Origin: Bathelium albidoporum
Taxonomy: Eukaryota; Ascomycota; Dothideomycetes; Trypetheliales; Trypetheliaceae
Assembly (NCBI GenBank): GCA_021031095.1
Contig: JAGFVP010000070.1
Coordinates: 1 to 64,000 of the forward strand
DNA length: 64,000 nucleotides
Reading direction: 5' to 3'
Positions 46,302 through 58,000 of the stretch are shown piece after piece (position 1 is the stretch's first letter; the number at the start of each line of letters is the position of its first letter). Under the pieces are notes generated by a model. The model saw only the letters and a list, made by a program, of their open reading frames with translations. It searched no databases and had not been told where the DNA came from. Made by a program: the position numbers and the translations under genes.

Positions 46302-47559
46302 CTACCGACGTGCAGATTCCAATCGTTCCCGCTCTTCATCAGCCCAGCACTGCTCAGCATGCAGACAGCTCTCCGCGCAGACCCCAAGTCGCTTGGCGGA
46401 ACTAGTATCGGTGCCGGTTCCAGGTTTGTTACTTTCCACAAGTACAGCATTATAGTAAGTCCGACAACAGAGGCACTGATCTTTCCGTTCAAAATCTTGA
46501 CCAATCGCTTGCCAGACGTGCCCCTCATAACGCTGTAGAGGCCTATTCCTATATTCCTCCAGAAATCTGGGTCGTATCTCTGTTTCCCAATCACACCCAG
46601 GACCCATTCTTGTACGTATATCATCGAGCCGTGTCCGCGCATCCTCAAAATCGGTCTGTGCCGATACTTGAGCCACTCGCACATCTCTCGCCCGAAGAAG
46701 GAATTGGTCAAGTGGCGCGCATCCAATCCTGACCGGCCTGGAGATCCCAAGTCTTTTCTTAGTCGCGTCAAAACAGAATGTCTGCGGTACACCCGGTTGT
46801 GACCTTAAATCGTCTGATTTACGTGACTTCCATTCTCCGTTCGACAGCTCATCCAGGAAATTTGCAAGAGAACTCTTTACAAGGCCGATGTCACTCCCAG
46901 GCCTTTCTGGTATTAAGATTCGGAGGATTAAGAGAGTAATCTCTGACGGGGTTCGGCATATCCACTTCTCTCCTATTTTGCGAAATACATCCTGATCTTC
47001 ATCTACTATATTGTAAGCGTTCATTCAAGCCAAGATTTCGAACTAACTTACCCGATAGCTGAGATTTCTCAAATGAGTCTGGACCAGTCATGTCTCCTAT
47101 CTGAAGCTTGGTCTCAGTCGGTCGCGAATATTCCTTGATACATTCTAAACGTAGCCGATCGTCGGGATCTAGGCTATGGGCAAGTTTTCCATCTACCCAA
47201 CGAGCAAACGTCTTGAACAGAAGGACATGCTGATCAATTGTATGCTCTAGGAGCGTCCATAAGCGGAGTGCTGGCTCGTAGTTGGCCGCAGCGATGGTTT
47301 TCGGCATACGTCGGATCGCGTTTTCAGCATCGTGTATGTTACTTCCAAATTGCAACATACATTTTCTAATATTCACGAGAACATTGCGTGTCGCCTCTAC
47401 GTCTACCGCGCCGGTTCCTTTTGCACGACGGCCTTCAAACCAGGTGTCGCAATCAGAGACGAAACGATCCGGATCGAGAGAGTCGATGATGCATAATGTG
47501 GGATAATCCCACTTGTCTTGTAAGGTCCAGTAAATAGCCAACGGTAACTCTTTCGTCAT
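46302..47559 (-). CDS. Unrecognised protein, Cys-rich C-terminus
   Basis: Two exons (47559-47052 and 47005-46302) join in phase through donor GTAAGT and acceptor ATATAG to 403 residues from the ATG of MTKELPLAIYW. A further in-frame ATG at 47688 would add 43 residues of unlikely sequence. I do not recognise the family. The first half is helical with acidic and aromatic residues (DSLDPDRFVSDCDTWFEG, RLWTLLEHTIDQHV). The C-terminal 60 residues are Cys-rich (CLCCRTYYN, then CAESCLHAEQCW) and could bind a metal. It is next to a tandem repeat and another unrecognised gene, in a block rich in relics, so it may be lineage-specific. Confidence 0.55.
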
Positions 47560-47739
47560 AGCGAACCCAGTCAGAGACGTCTTCACGTCAGAATCTTGCT
47601 TCTGCTGGTGGATTCTGATGCTCAGAGGATCTGACCTTGCAGGCGGCGTGCTTCTACGGCACAGATTGATAGAGAAATAAAAAAACATATTTTAGATTGT
47701 AAGGAAGCTTTACATACATAACTTGCAAAAGAAGCAAAA

Positions 47740-48063
47740 AGCTCGACGTTTAGAAGTTTGTACGCCTGAAAGAAAGTTGTCACAATCAAGAGAGGTAACA
47801 AAGAGATGTAGCAATGTTTGTCTACACTTCTCTTACTTTTCTCATCACCACCCTCAAAAGTTTGATGTATCGGTGATGGCAAGCCTCAAAGAAGATTTTC
47901 GTAAAAAAGAGATGTAACAAAGAAATGCGGCAATGTTTGTCTGCACTTCTCGTGATTTTCTCGTCATCACCCTCAAAAGTTTGATGTGTTGGAGTTTGCA
48001 AGCCCCAAAGAAGATTTTCGTAACAAAGAGATGTGACAAAGAAATGCGGCAACCCTTGTCTAC
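47740..48063. repeat. 119-bp tandem repeat, about 2.7 copies
   Basis: Units start at CAAAGAGATGTAGCAATG (47799), CAAAGAAATGCGGCAATG (47918) and CAAAGAAATGCGGCAAC (48037), giving a period of 119 bp in both steps. A degenerate unit precedes 47799 (matching AAGTTTG and GAGAGGTAAC), and the last copy is cut off at about 48063. The copies differ at scattered positions. 119 is not a multiple of 3, so the array would shift frame if translated. It lies between two unrecognised minus-strand genes. Confidence 0.85.
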
Positions 48064-48086
48064 ACTGCACAAACATGAACGGCTTG

Positions 48087-48896
48087 TTACATATTTTCAA
48101 AGGCAACGTTAGATCTCAAAATTTGGTTTGAAAGAACAAATTTGTTAGTGGCTTCGTCTTCGAGTTCAAATTGTCCGTCCTGGGTATGCTCTTTGATGCG
48201 GGCATATGCAATACTATTCTGGAAGCCTGGCAGTTTAGAGATGCGAGAGTTGCGCTTATCTTCTGCTAAGGCCGGTTTCCATGGTAAATCGTCTTCCACA
48301 TCCATATCCTCGTCGTCGTCGTCAAACCAGTCGTCGGGCACCTTCGGCCTGGCCACAATCCAAAACCCTTTATTAGCAGGTGGTCCCAGGCACCTCATGA
48401 TAACAAAGTCATTCACGGGGTGCTCATTCCCACGAGACCAGTCATTTTTGCCTTGGGGCCGGGTCAACAAATCGCCTACGAGAAAACACCGCGAAAACAT
48501 CATGGTGTAGTCCCTACTGCCATTTAGTCTTTTGTGAGACCGGTTTGATTCACTGTTGCTCAGAGGTGCCTCGTTTATTCGGTGCAGAGAGTGCGACACA
48601 TACTCGTACTCGAACCCGGGCTGATCATCAGGTAACACCAATGCCGTGTCGCAATCGTGGTCGGCCCTCATGGTCATGCTGCTGCCCGCGAAAAATTGCT
48701 CCCGAAGGATACCGAGCCCGTATTCGAATCCGTTTCGAAATCCAAGGCTGAAGATTGGGGGCAAAGACTCATCAAACGTCCATTTCTCTTCCCAGCGTCC
48801 GATTTCACCCGATGATGTGATGTCAATGCTGCCTACAAGGTCTTCAAGAACTTGTGAAGCGGTGCTCTTTTGTGTAATACCTGGTTGTCGTGCCAT
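48087..48896 (-). CDS. Unrecognised 269-residue protein with acidic stretch
   Basis: One exon from the ATG of MARQPGITQKSTAS to a stop at 48087. I do not recognise the family. The middle holds FRNGFEYGLGILREQFFAG and YTMMFSRCFLVGDLL, and an acidic low-complexity stretch DDDDEDMDVEDD follows WFD near residue 205, coded by a GAC/GTC microsatellite. No signal peptide or membrane segment is seen. The uninterrupted 269-codon frame and lack of a competing frame support a real gene. It starts 1.6 kb away from LEU4 and shares its strand with the 403-residue unrecognised gene downstream. Confidence 0.5.
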   Translation of the reverse strand: MARQPGITQKSTASQVLEDLVGSIDITSSGEIGRWEEKWTFDESLPPIFSLGFRNGFEYGLGILREQFFAGSSMTMRADHDCDTALVLPDDQPGFEYEYVSHSLHRINEAPLSNSESNRSHKRLNGSRDYTMMFSRCFLVGDLLTRPQGKNDWSRGNEHPVNDFVIMRCLGPPANKGFWIVARPKVPDDWFDDDDEDMDVEDDLPWKPALAEDKRNSRISKLPGFQNSIAYARIKEHTQDGQFELEDEATNKFVLSNQILRSNVAFENM

Positions 48897-50477
48897 GTTC
48901 TCGGCGTGCAGGGCTTGGTATAGCGATTACCTGCTGAGGATATTAGCTACAATGCACGATGGGGACACAGACAAGTAACCAGGCTTAATCTAATGTCTTT
49001 TGAGCCGCACTTTCTGAGCTGCTGCAGAAGAAGTACCTGGGGAATGAATGCGACCTGTCGTCAATGTTAATTGAAACGATGATCTAGAGCCAAGGCGAGT
49101 AGTGTTTGCAAGTGGAACTGACAGATGTTTTCGAGGCTTTATATGCCTAGGCATTTGGTATTACAACGGATCCAGATCCAACTAGGACATTGAGATGCAG
49201 CTGACAAAGATTCTTTGTAGTCCTTTGTGTTGTTCCCATCCGTTGACGAAAGTGGATGTCGTGAGCGGTGATTACGTTGTCAAACTAGCGCCGTACTTTA
49301 AGGTAGGATATCTTGCGGTCTAAGATTCCGAACTCTTCAGACCCAGACTCTTACAATCAACTCATTTCTACCTGGATTTTCATCCCACAGCCTCAGCCGT
49401 ATCTCTGTCCGGTTGCGCCCGTAAGCTCTCTTTGCTCTCCCTTGCTCGATGAATCGATCGTGCATAAAGCGCAGTTCTTTGAACAACTCAGGTCAGAGTG
49501 CAGAGGGTCAGAGGGTTAGCCGGACCGCAGCCAAAAATAACTTTCCTCATACTCGCTTTGTTCGACTGGTGAATGGAACCAGAAGCAAGGCTGCGCCGGG
49601 ACAAAGGTTACACCGAAATGGCGCGCCTTGATAGGTAGCTATCGAGGAATGGAGTGGGAGAGGAGCAGGCTGGGTAAAACAACCTCACCAATAGACCAAT
49701 TCGAGGCTCTGTCTTGCTGACCTATCGTGCTTTGAAAATTTCCCTTCAACCTCAGTACATGGCATCCGTGGAACCAAGGGATCAAGCGATTGGCGAAGGG
49801 TCCTCTAAGGCTATTTAGCCCGAGCAGATGCAGAGAGCGAAGGTGCTCCGCCAACTCGGGATCTCCATCCAGACATCCTACATTTCGCATTCTAGGCCAG
49901 CCGATATGGTCCTTGGAGAGTCTTCAGGACCGTTAAGTGGCTGCTAGGGAAGTGGACCCGCCATAGTGAAGTCGGGTGATAGATGCTCCATTTCCCATGG
50001 ATCGCGAGTTCCGTCTGTTGTCAGGGCCGCTGATGCTAATGTCGGGTAGATACCACTTGGAGCGTGCCATATTCCCGATCTGATGGAAGATGTGACATTT
50101 GATGCGGGGAGATAATTATTCAACCTAAAACTGAGTTTGGGATGCAAGTCAAAATGTAAGATTTTGAAGCGCAACAACTATGTGAAGACAATACAATAAA
50201 TTCCTTGAAGATCAGTACTCAAATCATCGCTACCACCCATGCAATTTTGACGTGTCTGGGACTACACAAAGCTTTGTGTTCTCCCGCCATCAATAGAATC
50301 TGAACATGCCCCAGATATGATTGTGATACAGCCTTTGGCGTACTTAGGTCGCCGTAGTAAGTACGGCTAGCTGCAAAAACCAATAGCCATTGCCTCTGAC
50401 TTGTTTGAAATGCGTTCGGAACATGTTCTCGAGCTCAATGAGCAGCAATATTTCGCAGTCAACAATGCCTGTGCTCT
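48897..50477. other. Spacer, possible decayed LRR-like fragment
   Basis: No firm gene. On the minus strand at about 49890-49639 a short frame reads LAEHLRSLHLLGLNSLRGPF and HGCHVLRLKGNFQ, which has a leucine spacing like an LRR or F-box protein, but it is short and has no partner exons. A second frame at 50177-49944 is equally weak. These could be relics. Confidence 0.4.
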
Positions 50478-52586
50478 TCAAAATCCGTTCACTTTTGCCT
50501 CTAGGTTAGCGACGACATGGCTTTGACTATCAGGACCGGCTGATGGTGCGCCATTGGGCTTCAACGGTGCGATATCCGATTGCAGGTCCAGAGTGTCTGT
50601 GTTATTGCGCTTAGGCCTAAAGGGCAGAGGTGTGTTCGGCCTGCTAGATAGAAACTGCGGGAAAACATTAGCGATCATCCAGGAAGCCACATTTTCAGAA
50701 GGACGGAATGCCTCTTTCAATCGCCCGCAGACTTACCGAAGATGCCGCAGATAGCAAAGCTTGCAGAGAACCTTGGACCACGTCCTGATGGACTCCCACG
50801 CCCCAGACTTTGTCCCTTGACTGCGGCGATGTGCATTCAATATAAGTCGCAGCTTTCGTGTCCGAACCAAACCCGATGGCGTGCTCCTTGTAATCCGCTA
50901 CCTCTAGCTCGATGCCGACGACTCTCAAAGCATTTGCGAGTGATGATAAGGCTCCGTTACCGATACCTTTGATAGTATGTTGCTGACCATCGATCTCAAT
51001 CACACCCGAGAAACGCCTCTTGAGATTCTTTGTATTCTGAGTTCTCCCGGGTTCTGGTGGTGCTGGCGAAACACTGCGGTCAGTGGTAATATCGTAGTCT
51101 ATTAGACTGAATCTTGGGTTGCGTTCAAGGTGGTACGTTTCAACAAAGAGGCTTTTGATCTCTTCTGCCTGCAGCTCCCGTCCTAGCTGGTCTGTTTCTT
51201 TCTGTACAATCTTGCTGAATGCAATCTGCAGGCCTCTTGGAAGGTCAAGCTCAAGAGTGCGGAGAACGATCCAGGCGACACCACCCTTGCCACTCTGGCT
51301 GTTCACTCTAATGATCGCTTCATACGTTCTTCCAATATCCTTTGGATCCAAGGGGAGGTATGGCATCCGCCAGGGATCCTCAGGCTTCGCACCGCTTGCT
51401 TCGCGTGCCATCATGCCCTTCTTAATTGCATCTTGATGGCTGCCTGAGAATGCGCACACAACAAGCTGGCCTCCGTAGGGCGCACGAGCGGGGACAGGAA
51501 TCTTGTTGCTCTTTTCGACAATATCAATGACGGAGTTGATATCGGAGAAGTCAATCTTTGGATGTGTGCCTTGGGTGTATAGGTTCATGGCCAATGTGAC
51601 AAGGTCGACATTGCCGGTTCTCTCGCCATTTCCAAAGAGAGTTCCTTCGACGCGATCCGCACCAGCCATCTGTCCAAGCTCGGCGGCTGCAACGGCGCAA
51701 CCTCTGTCATTGTGTGGGTGGAGAGAGACACTGACCTTTTCTCGCTCTGTTATGTTCCGGCAGAAATATTCGATCTGGTCGGCGTACACGTTCGGCGTTG
51801 ACATTTCGACAGTAGCGGGGAGATTGAAGATAATTGGGTTGGATTCACTGGGTCCCCATTCTTCTTTGACTGCCTCACATATTTCAAGCACGAATGCCGG
51901 ATCTGAGTCCGAAAATGTTTCTGGGGAAAATTCAAATGCCCATTCTGTTCCCGATGTTGAGGGATCGTCTTTTGTGATCGACCGAGCATATCGCGTACAC
52001 TCGGCTGCCAGAGCCTTACTTTGCGCGTTGTCCATGCCGAAGACAATTTGTTGGAAGCATGGACTTGTCGCGAGATAGAGGTGTAGGATGGCCTTTTTGG
52101 CGCCCTTGAGGGAGTCCACCGAGCGTCTGATGAGCTCCGGTCGGCATGGGGAGAGGATTTGGAGCCAGACATCGTCAGGCACCATGCCGGGTGTTTGGAT
52201 GAGCCTTCGAGTGAAATTGAATTCGGTTTCCGAGGCAGAAGGGAAGGAGACTTCGATTTCTTTGTAGCCAAGACGGACAAGCATTTGGAAGTATCGCCAT
52301 TTTTGTTCTCCATCCTATATCGCCGTGAGTAGACAAGCCTTTTATGGATTCTTGGCTGAGGCATGCTCTGGATTATACCATTGGATCGACGAGCGACTGA
52401 TTTCCATCTCTTAAATCCGTAGCCAGCCACCGGGGGGGCTTGTCCAATGTCTTGGACGGCCATTGGCGTTCGGGAAGGTGAAGTGGCTTAAACTTCTGGT
52501 ATTTTACGGAGGGGTCTTTCAACCTAGTTTTATATTTCAGAGGCGTAGTTGACGGGGTGAATGGGTATTGCAACTTACATTGGCAT
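50478..52586 (-). CDS. LEU4: 2-isopropylmalate synthase
   Basis: Catalyses the first committed step of leucine biosynthesis, condensing acetyl-CoA with 2-oxoisovalerate. Four exons fit in phase: an 8-nt first exon (52586-52579, ATGCCAAT), 52523-52379, 52314-50737 and 50654-50478, giving 635 residues beginning MPMLKDPSVKYQKF as in relatives. The catalytic barrel has WLATDLRDGNQSLVDPM (about residues 34-50), GYKEIEVSFPSASETEF, VSLHPHNDRGCAVAAAELG (metal-binding HxHN) and GNGERTGNVDLVTLAMN. The C-terminal LeuA allosteric domain (from about residue 460, GVIEIDGQQHTIKGIGNGAL) mediates leucine feedback. A short Pro-rich last exon (FLSSRPNTPLPFRP) adds an extension. No mitochondrial presequence is visible, so this may be the cytosolic form, or import may use another start. 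Confidence 0.93.
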
Positions 52587-53288
52587 TGTGAATTGAAGAG
52601 TGCTAGACGTTTTCAAGTGGTCGCAGAGGCTTTGGAAGGAATCCCCTTGCTCGGTATAGGAAGTCCAGTACGGTATCGAATGCTCTGTAAATAATTATGG
52701 TAATGGATGTGTACTCGGGGAGTATCTTGCCTGCGAAGTAGCTAATTGTAGAACATATTTAAGGCGAAGACCCTTCCGCTTTTTTTTTTTTAGCATGGTC
52801 GAGTCGATTGGAACCGCGGGGTACTGACGAAATGGCCGAAATCGGATGGGTGGGACCTGTCGATCTCAAGCCACAATATTAAAAGACATTCTAGGCCGCA
52901 GTGCACACTTGGATCTGCAACATCATCGATGATTTGATTGGTCTATGAAGTCCTGAGGGAGATCCTCTAACCGACCACTCCATCTATCTCTATCGCTGCG
53001 AAATAGCTAAGGCAGTCCTCACCTTATCCCAATTGCGCGCTCATGGTCGACTGTGAACAAGCCGACATCGGTGCAGCGGCTAGCAGCGGATCTGCAATCT
53101 GCTGCATGGGCAGCGGCCTTGTTTAGGGTTAGATGGCTGGAGGTGCAATGCGCTCCAACGCCTCAACGCCTCTGGTCTACGCGAGTCCAAACACCTTGAT
53201 GGAATGGAGTAAGACGACGCCACTAGCACATCTGAGTTGAACAGGCTTCGCAGCCTTTGCAGTAAGCGAGCCGAGGTTAATCGTGGCT
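52587..53288. other. LEU4 upstream region
   Basis: Holds the LEU4 promoter and the 3' region of the thioesterase gene. A poly-T/poly-C tract near 52780-52792 is seen. I did not find a CCGGNNNNCCGG Leu3-type site or a TGACTCA site. No open frame is credible. Confidence 0.45.
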
Positions 53289-54416
53289 TTAGAGCTTGCT
53301 GTGCTCTTGCTGCCGGAGTCGGACCACTCCCTGACGTTTCTTAGTACTACGACTTGTGCATACATCCTGCAGGAAGACCCAGGGAAGACTTACCTCTTGG
53401 ACGCACGTCGCCACCAGTTTCCCCTCTCGCGTGTAGATCTGCTGGAACACCAGACCTCTTCCATCTCCTGCCCAAGGACTATTCATCTCCGTAAACAACC
53501 ATTTGTCTGCGCGGAAATCTCTCGGTGCATGAAAGTAGATTGTATGATCGAGGCTGACCATCATGCCTATCTCAGGTCTGCTTTCGGCTGGTTTTTGGTT
53601 CACCTCCTGTGCTTCGAGTTCTCGAATCTGCTTGGCGAGATCATCGTCAATCTTAACCTTGCTCTTGTCGGCATTGCGAGCAGCACTGTGGCGCCAAAGA
53701 CGATGAACTCGAGCAACAGTCCCAATAAAGTAGCTGTCTGACATGTAAGCCAGAGCTTCAAGGTGTGCTGCACGGCCGCCACTCTCCGATATTTTCCCCC
53801 TAGCTTTGATCCACTGTCGTGTCTTCTTAAGGTGTGGATGCTGTGGACGGTGGTTTGTAATATCTATTCTCTGACTTTGAAACGGCCCTTCGATACCCTG
53901 CGGATATCGGTGGTTCCCGTCTTCTTCGACCGGCTGCGGAACGTCGCTCATTTCTACCGCATGCTCGACCAGCTCTTTGCCGCCACTGCCCTCCCTCATG
54001 AAGCTCATTGTTGTTGTAAATATGACTTGGCCTCTTTGTCTTGCTTGTACGGTTCGGGTGCAGAAGCTCTTGCCTTCTCGTACGCGCTCGACGTGGTATA
54101 TGATTGGTATCTCGGAATTGCCACTCAGAACAAAGTAGCAATGCATGGAGTGAACATTGAAATTATCCGGGACGGTGCGCATGGCAGCGCTGAGACATTG
54201 CGCGATGACGGCGCCGCCGTAGACACCTCGAGCCCCCGGTGGATGCCATAATGGTTGCTTGTTGGTAAAGAGGTTCTTGATGAGTATCAGCGGTATTCGC
54301 GGTCAAGGGAAGAGTCGGCTTACCGGGTCTATGTCTGATAGGTGGAATAGCTCAAGAACGCCTTCAATGGACGACTTTGCTGGATCTAGGGGCGGTGGTC
54401 TAATGAGCGTTGCCAT
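53289..54416 (-). CDS. TES1: Peroxisomal acyl-CoA thioesterase (TES1/ACOT8 type)
   Basis: A TesB-type double hot-dog thioesterase hydrolysing acyl-CoA to free acid and CoA. Three exons, 54416-54324, 54275-53394 and 53330-53289, join in phase to 338 residues. The start MATLIRPPPLDPAKSSIEGV precedes the first hot-dog fold, where ARGVYGGAVIAQCLSAA is recognisable. The second fold has MMVSLDHTIYFHAPRDFRAD (catalytic Asp-His region) and GDGRGLVFQQIYTREGKLVA. The last exon restores the family end (EGVVRLRQQE) and terminates in SKL, a peroxisomal targeting signal of type 1, so the protein should act in peroxisomal beta-oxidation. The 63-nt intron before the last exon is a multiple of three and has no stop, so retention would keep the SKL end. 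Divergent from the DIP2 gene, 681 bp apart. Confidence 0.9.
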
Positions 54417-55097
54417 TTTTGGTGCCGTCACGACCCGTGGGTATTAAAATAAAGACTAAGGGGTCTCTAAAACTTGAGGAACGTAAATGAGAGGCTAGCT
54501 ACCTCAATGCCATTAGTTCAGGAGCTTGCATACGAAATATATAATACAAAAGGGAGAGCGCCATTAAAGATGATTGAGCTTTGCGTCATTTGAAGCCGAG
54601 GTCTCGTCGGCTGCGCGCATGTCGGCCTCTCGCGCGTCCAGACGAAGTGGCTTGTGCCTGCGTCAAATGTGAGCGTACTCAGCGTGCGCCACAGCTCGAA
54701 GCTGGGCCGGTCCTTGCTAGCGTGGGTGGTAAAATTGTCTGACCGAAGTTTGGGACTGAAGTTCGGTGCTTTGCCAAGGGACGAAGTTTATTTGCTCCGG
54801 AGGCTGATTGTGGAGAAGATTACCCAGACCGCGACTGAAACCAACTGCCCTTTCGTTGGAGCTGGATACGTCGTCATTGGGCCGCGCGCTACCAATCCAC
54901 CATTTTGCTCTGACACGGACGGCAAGGCTTTCTGTTGAATGCGCATTTCGTCCTGGTCCACGCGACCAGAGCTGTGATGATTGCGCTGCCGACGCGCTGC
55001 GGGTTCCCATGTTAGTGCAGATGCAGTGAAGGCGACAGAGCCTGAAGTTCAGCTATTGGGGCTTTTCTGGCCGTTTCTTTCGCACTTGACTACCGCC
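54417..55097. promoter_or_regulatory. Divergent promoter region of TES1 and CMR2
   Basis: 681 bp between two divergent ATGs. Short overlapping frames on both strands (about 54654-55010) show no similarity and are taken as chance. No factor site was recognised. Confidence 0.5.
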
Positions 55098-58000
55098 ATG
55101 GCTGAGCAAAATCCGGAACTGCAAGAAAAGCTTGCAGAGCTTGACCACGAACTCGAGGTACGCTGCAGGCCTTACTGTCAGGCCTCTCTCTCTCCTGCCC
55201 CCTTTGTGGCGCATGCTGACTTGATTCCCCACGTAGGAAGGCGATATAACGAAGAAAGGGTATGACAGACTTCTTATTTCCTTCGTTGGGTTGCCTTTAT
55301 CGCCTCGCTGCTCTATTTATGCTGTGCGCTGGCATTAATACTGGCTGACGGTTCTCGCGAACAGATACGAGAAACGACGAACGTTCCTATTCGACCAATA
55401 TCTGGGATCGGGCAATGGCGGACAATCCACGATCAACATTTTCGCACCTACGGGCTCCCGCTCTACTTCGAATGGAAGTGCCGCTGCCTTCTCTTCACAA
55501 CAATCCGGCAATCAGTCCTACAAGCCCTACTCCCCCGAGAATGCTACAGTACCGTACTCCCAGGCATCACTGGGTCCTGGGCCTATGCATGGTAGCCGAC
55601 CCTTAACACCTGGATCAGAACTTGGCATACCGCCAATGCATTCGCAGCGGAGGCAATCATCCCTCGGCTTCCAAGATGCGAGACCCGAAAGTGCACATAG
55701 CTATAGTCCTTCCAGAGCTGGTACGATGATGAACTCGGATTATGTATTCAACCCGGAAAAAGCTGGGTACAATGAACAACCAGAAGACTATGGATCACCA
55801 GATGAAAACAGCAGGTTGAGCACGATGATGGATTCCCAAGGGTATTTCTCTGACTTTGCCGGGCAACAAATGCAAGAGCCTCGCGATAGCTATGGAGGCC
55901 CAAATCGATATTCATCTGGGAACGAAGCATTTTCACCAAGTGCCAACGTGCCACCGCCTTTGCTGAGCGGGCAAGATATGCCACAAATACAGCATCAGCT
56001 CCCTCTGGAGCCTCGCGAAGTCCCCTTTGCAGTCTTCGATCCTCATAACTCTAATGTCCCAATGTCAAAGTTTGATAATATTGGCGCTGTCCTGAAACAC
56101 AGAGGACGGACAAATGGAAAGCAGCCAGCGTATTGGGTTCTGGATCCGAAGGGGAAAGAAACTGCTTCGATCACATGGGAAAAGCTTACAAGCAGAGCTG
56201 AAAAAGTTGCACAAGTTATTCGAGATAAAAGTAATTTGTATCGAGGCGACCGCGTAGCACTTGTCTATCGAGACACAGAAGTCATCGATTTTGCGGTTGC
56301 ATTGCTGGGTTGTTTCATAGCCGGTGTCGTAGCGGTCCCCATTAACGATCTGAACGACTACTCGAAGCTCAGTATCCTACTTACAACAACCCAAGCGCAC
56401 CTCGCGCTTACCACAGACAACAATCTCAAGGCTTTTAATCGCGACATCACTACACAGCGCTTGAAATGGCCAGCTGGCGTGGAATGGTGGAAGACTAACG
56501 AGTTCGGCAGCTATCATCCGAAAAAGAAAGACGAGGCAGCTGCCCTGCAAGTCCCCGATCTTGCCTACATCGAATTTTCTCGCGCGCCGACAGGAGATCT
56601 TCGAGGCGTTGTTTTGAGTCATCGCACGATTATGCATCAAATGGCATGCATTAGCGCTATGATAGCTACCATACCTGACAGCGAGAACAATGACACCTTC
56701 AACCCTGCCCTTCGTGGTGGCAATGGCCAATTTATGCGTCCTCAGCGAAAGCCGGCCGAGGTCATTCTTAGTTACTTGGATCCAAGAGAGGGATGTGGCT
56801 TAATCCTGGGTGTCCTTTTTGGTGTTTACGGTGGTCATACCACGATATGGCTTGAGTCGAAGACGGTTGAAACACCAGGTCTCTATGCCCATTTAATCTC
56901 CAAATACAACACTACAATTATGGTCGCCGACTACCCAGGCCTCAAACGCGCGGCGTATAATTACCAACAGGATCCGATGGCAACTCGGAATTACAAAAAG
57001 GGAACGGAGCCCAATTTCGCATCTGTCAAGATATGCCTCATCGATACTCTTACCGTTGACTGCGAGTTTCACGAAATCCTGGCCGATCGGTGGCTCCGCC
57101 CAATGCGGAATCCAAGAGCAAGGGACCTGGTCGCGCCAATGCTGTGCTTACCCGAGCACGGCGGCATGATCATTTCTGTGCGAGATTGGTTGGGAGGCGA
57201 GGAGCGCATGGGCTGCCAGCTCTCTGGAGATAACGAAGACGAGGATGAGGAAGTTGAGAAGCCATCTGGCAATGACGCATCAAATGGCTACACATCCCTC
57301 ATAGGAGGCGGGACTGCCAAGAAGAATAATCAGCGGAAATCTCGGGCTGGCCTGAGTGAGGTACTATTGGATAAAGAGGCTCTGAAGACAAACGAAGTCA
57401 ATGTGCTCGCAATGGGTGAAGAGGCAAAAAGAAAAGCAAATGAGCCCGGCACCATTCGAGCAGGCGCGTTCGGCTTTCCCATTCCAGACGCAACGTTGGC
57501 ACTTGTCGATCCAGAGACGCATTTGTTATGTTCGCCTTACATGATTGGAGAAATTTGGGTCGATTCTCCGTCGCTATCGGGTGGTTTCTGGGCGCTGCCA
57601 AAACATACTGAGACGATCTTCCATGCTCGGCCATACCGGTTTGTGGAGGGCAATCCTACTCCTGTCATTGTTGAACTGGAGTTCTTGCGGACTGGTCTAC
57701 TTGGTTGCATCATTGAGGGCAAATTGTTCGTCCTTGGACTCTACGAAGACAGGATACGGCAGCGAGTGGAATGGGTCGAGCATGGCGTTCAAGAATTAGA
57801 GCACCGCTATTTCTTTGTGCAACATTTGGTGGCCAGTACAATGAAGTCGGTGCTCAAGATATATGACTGGTCAGTATTCATTGATGCCGAACCTAAATTA
57901 GAAAACTAATAATCTCCAGCTCTGCCTTTGACGCCCATGTCAATGGCGAATTTTTGCCAATTATCCTTGTTGAAACTCAAGCAGCCTCAACGGCTCCAAC

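Noticed and set aside
47622..48106. Minus-strand frames reading through the 119-bp repeat
   Set aside because: The repeat period shifts frame at each copy, so continuous coding across copies is not maintained as a repeat protein.
54654..55010. Overlapping 94- and 97-codon frames between TES1 and CMR2
   Set aside because: They overlap each other on opposite strands in a divergent promoter and resemble nothing.
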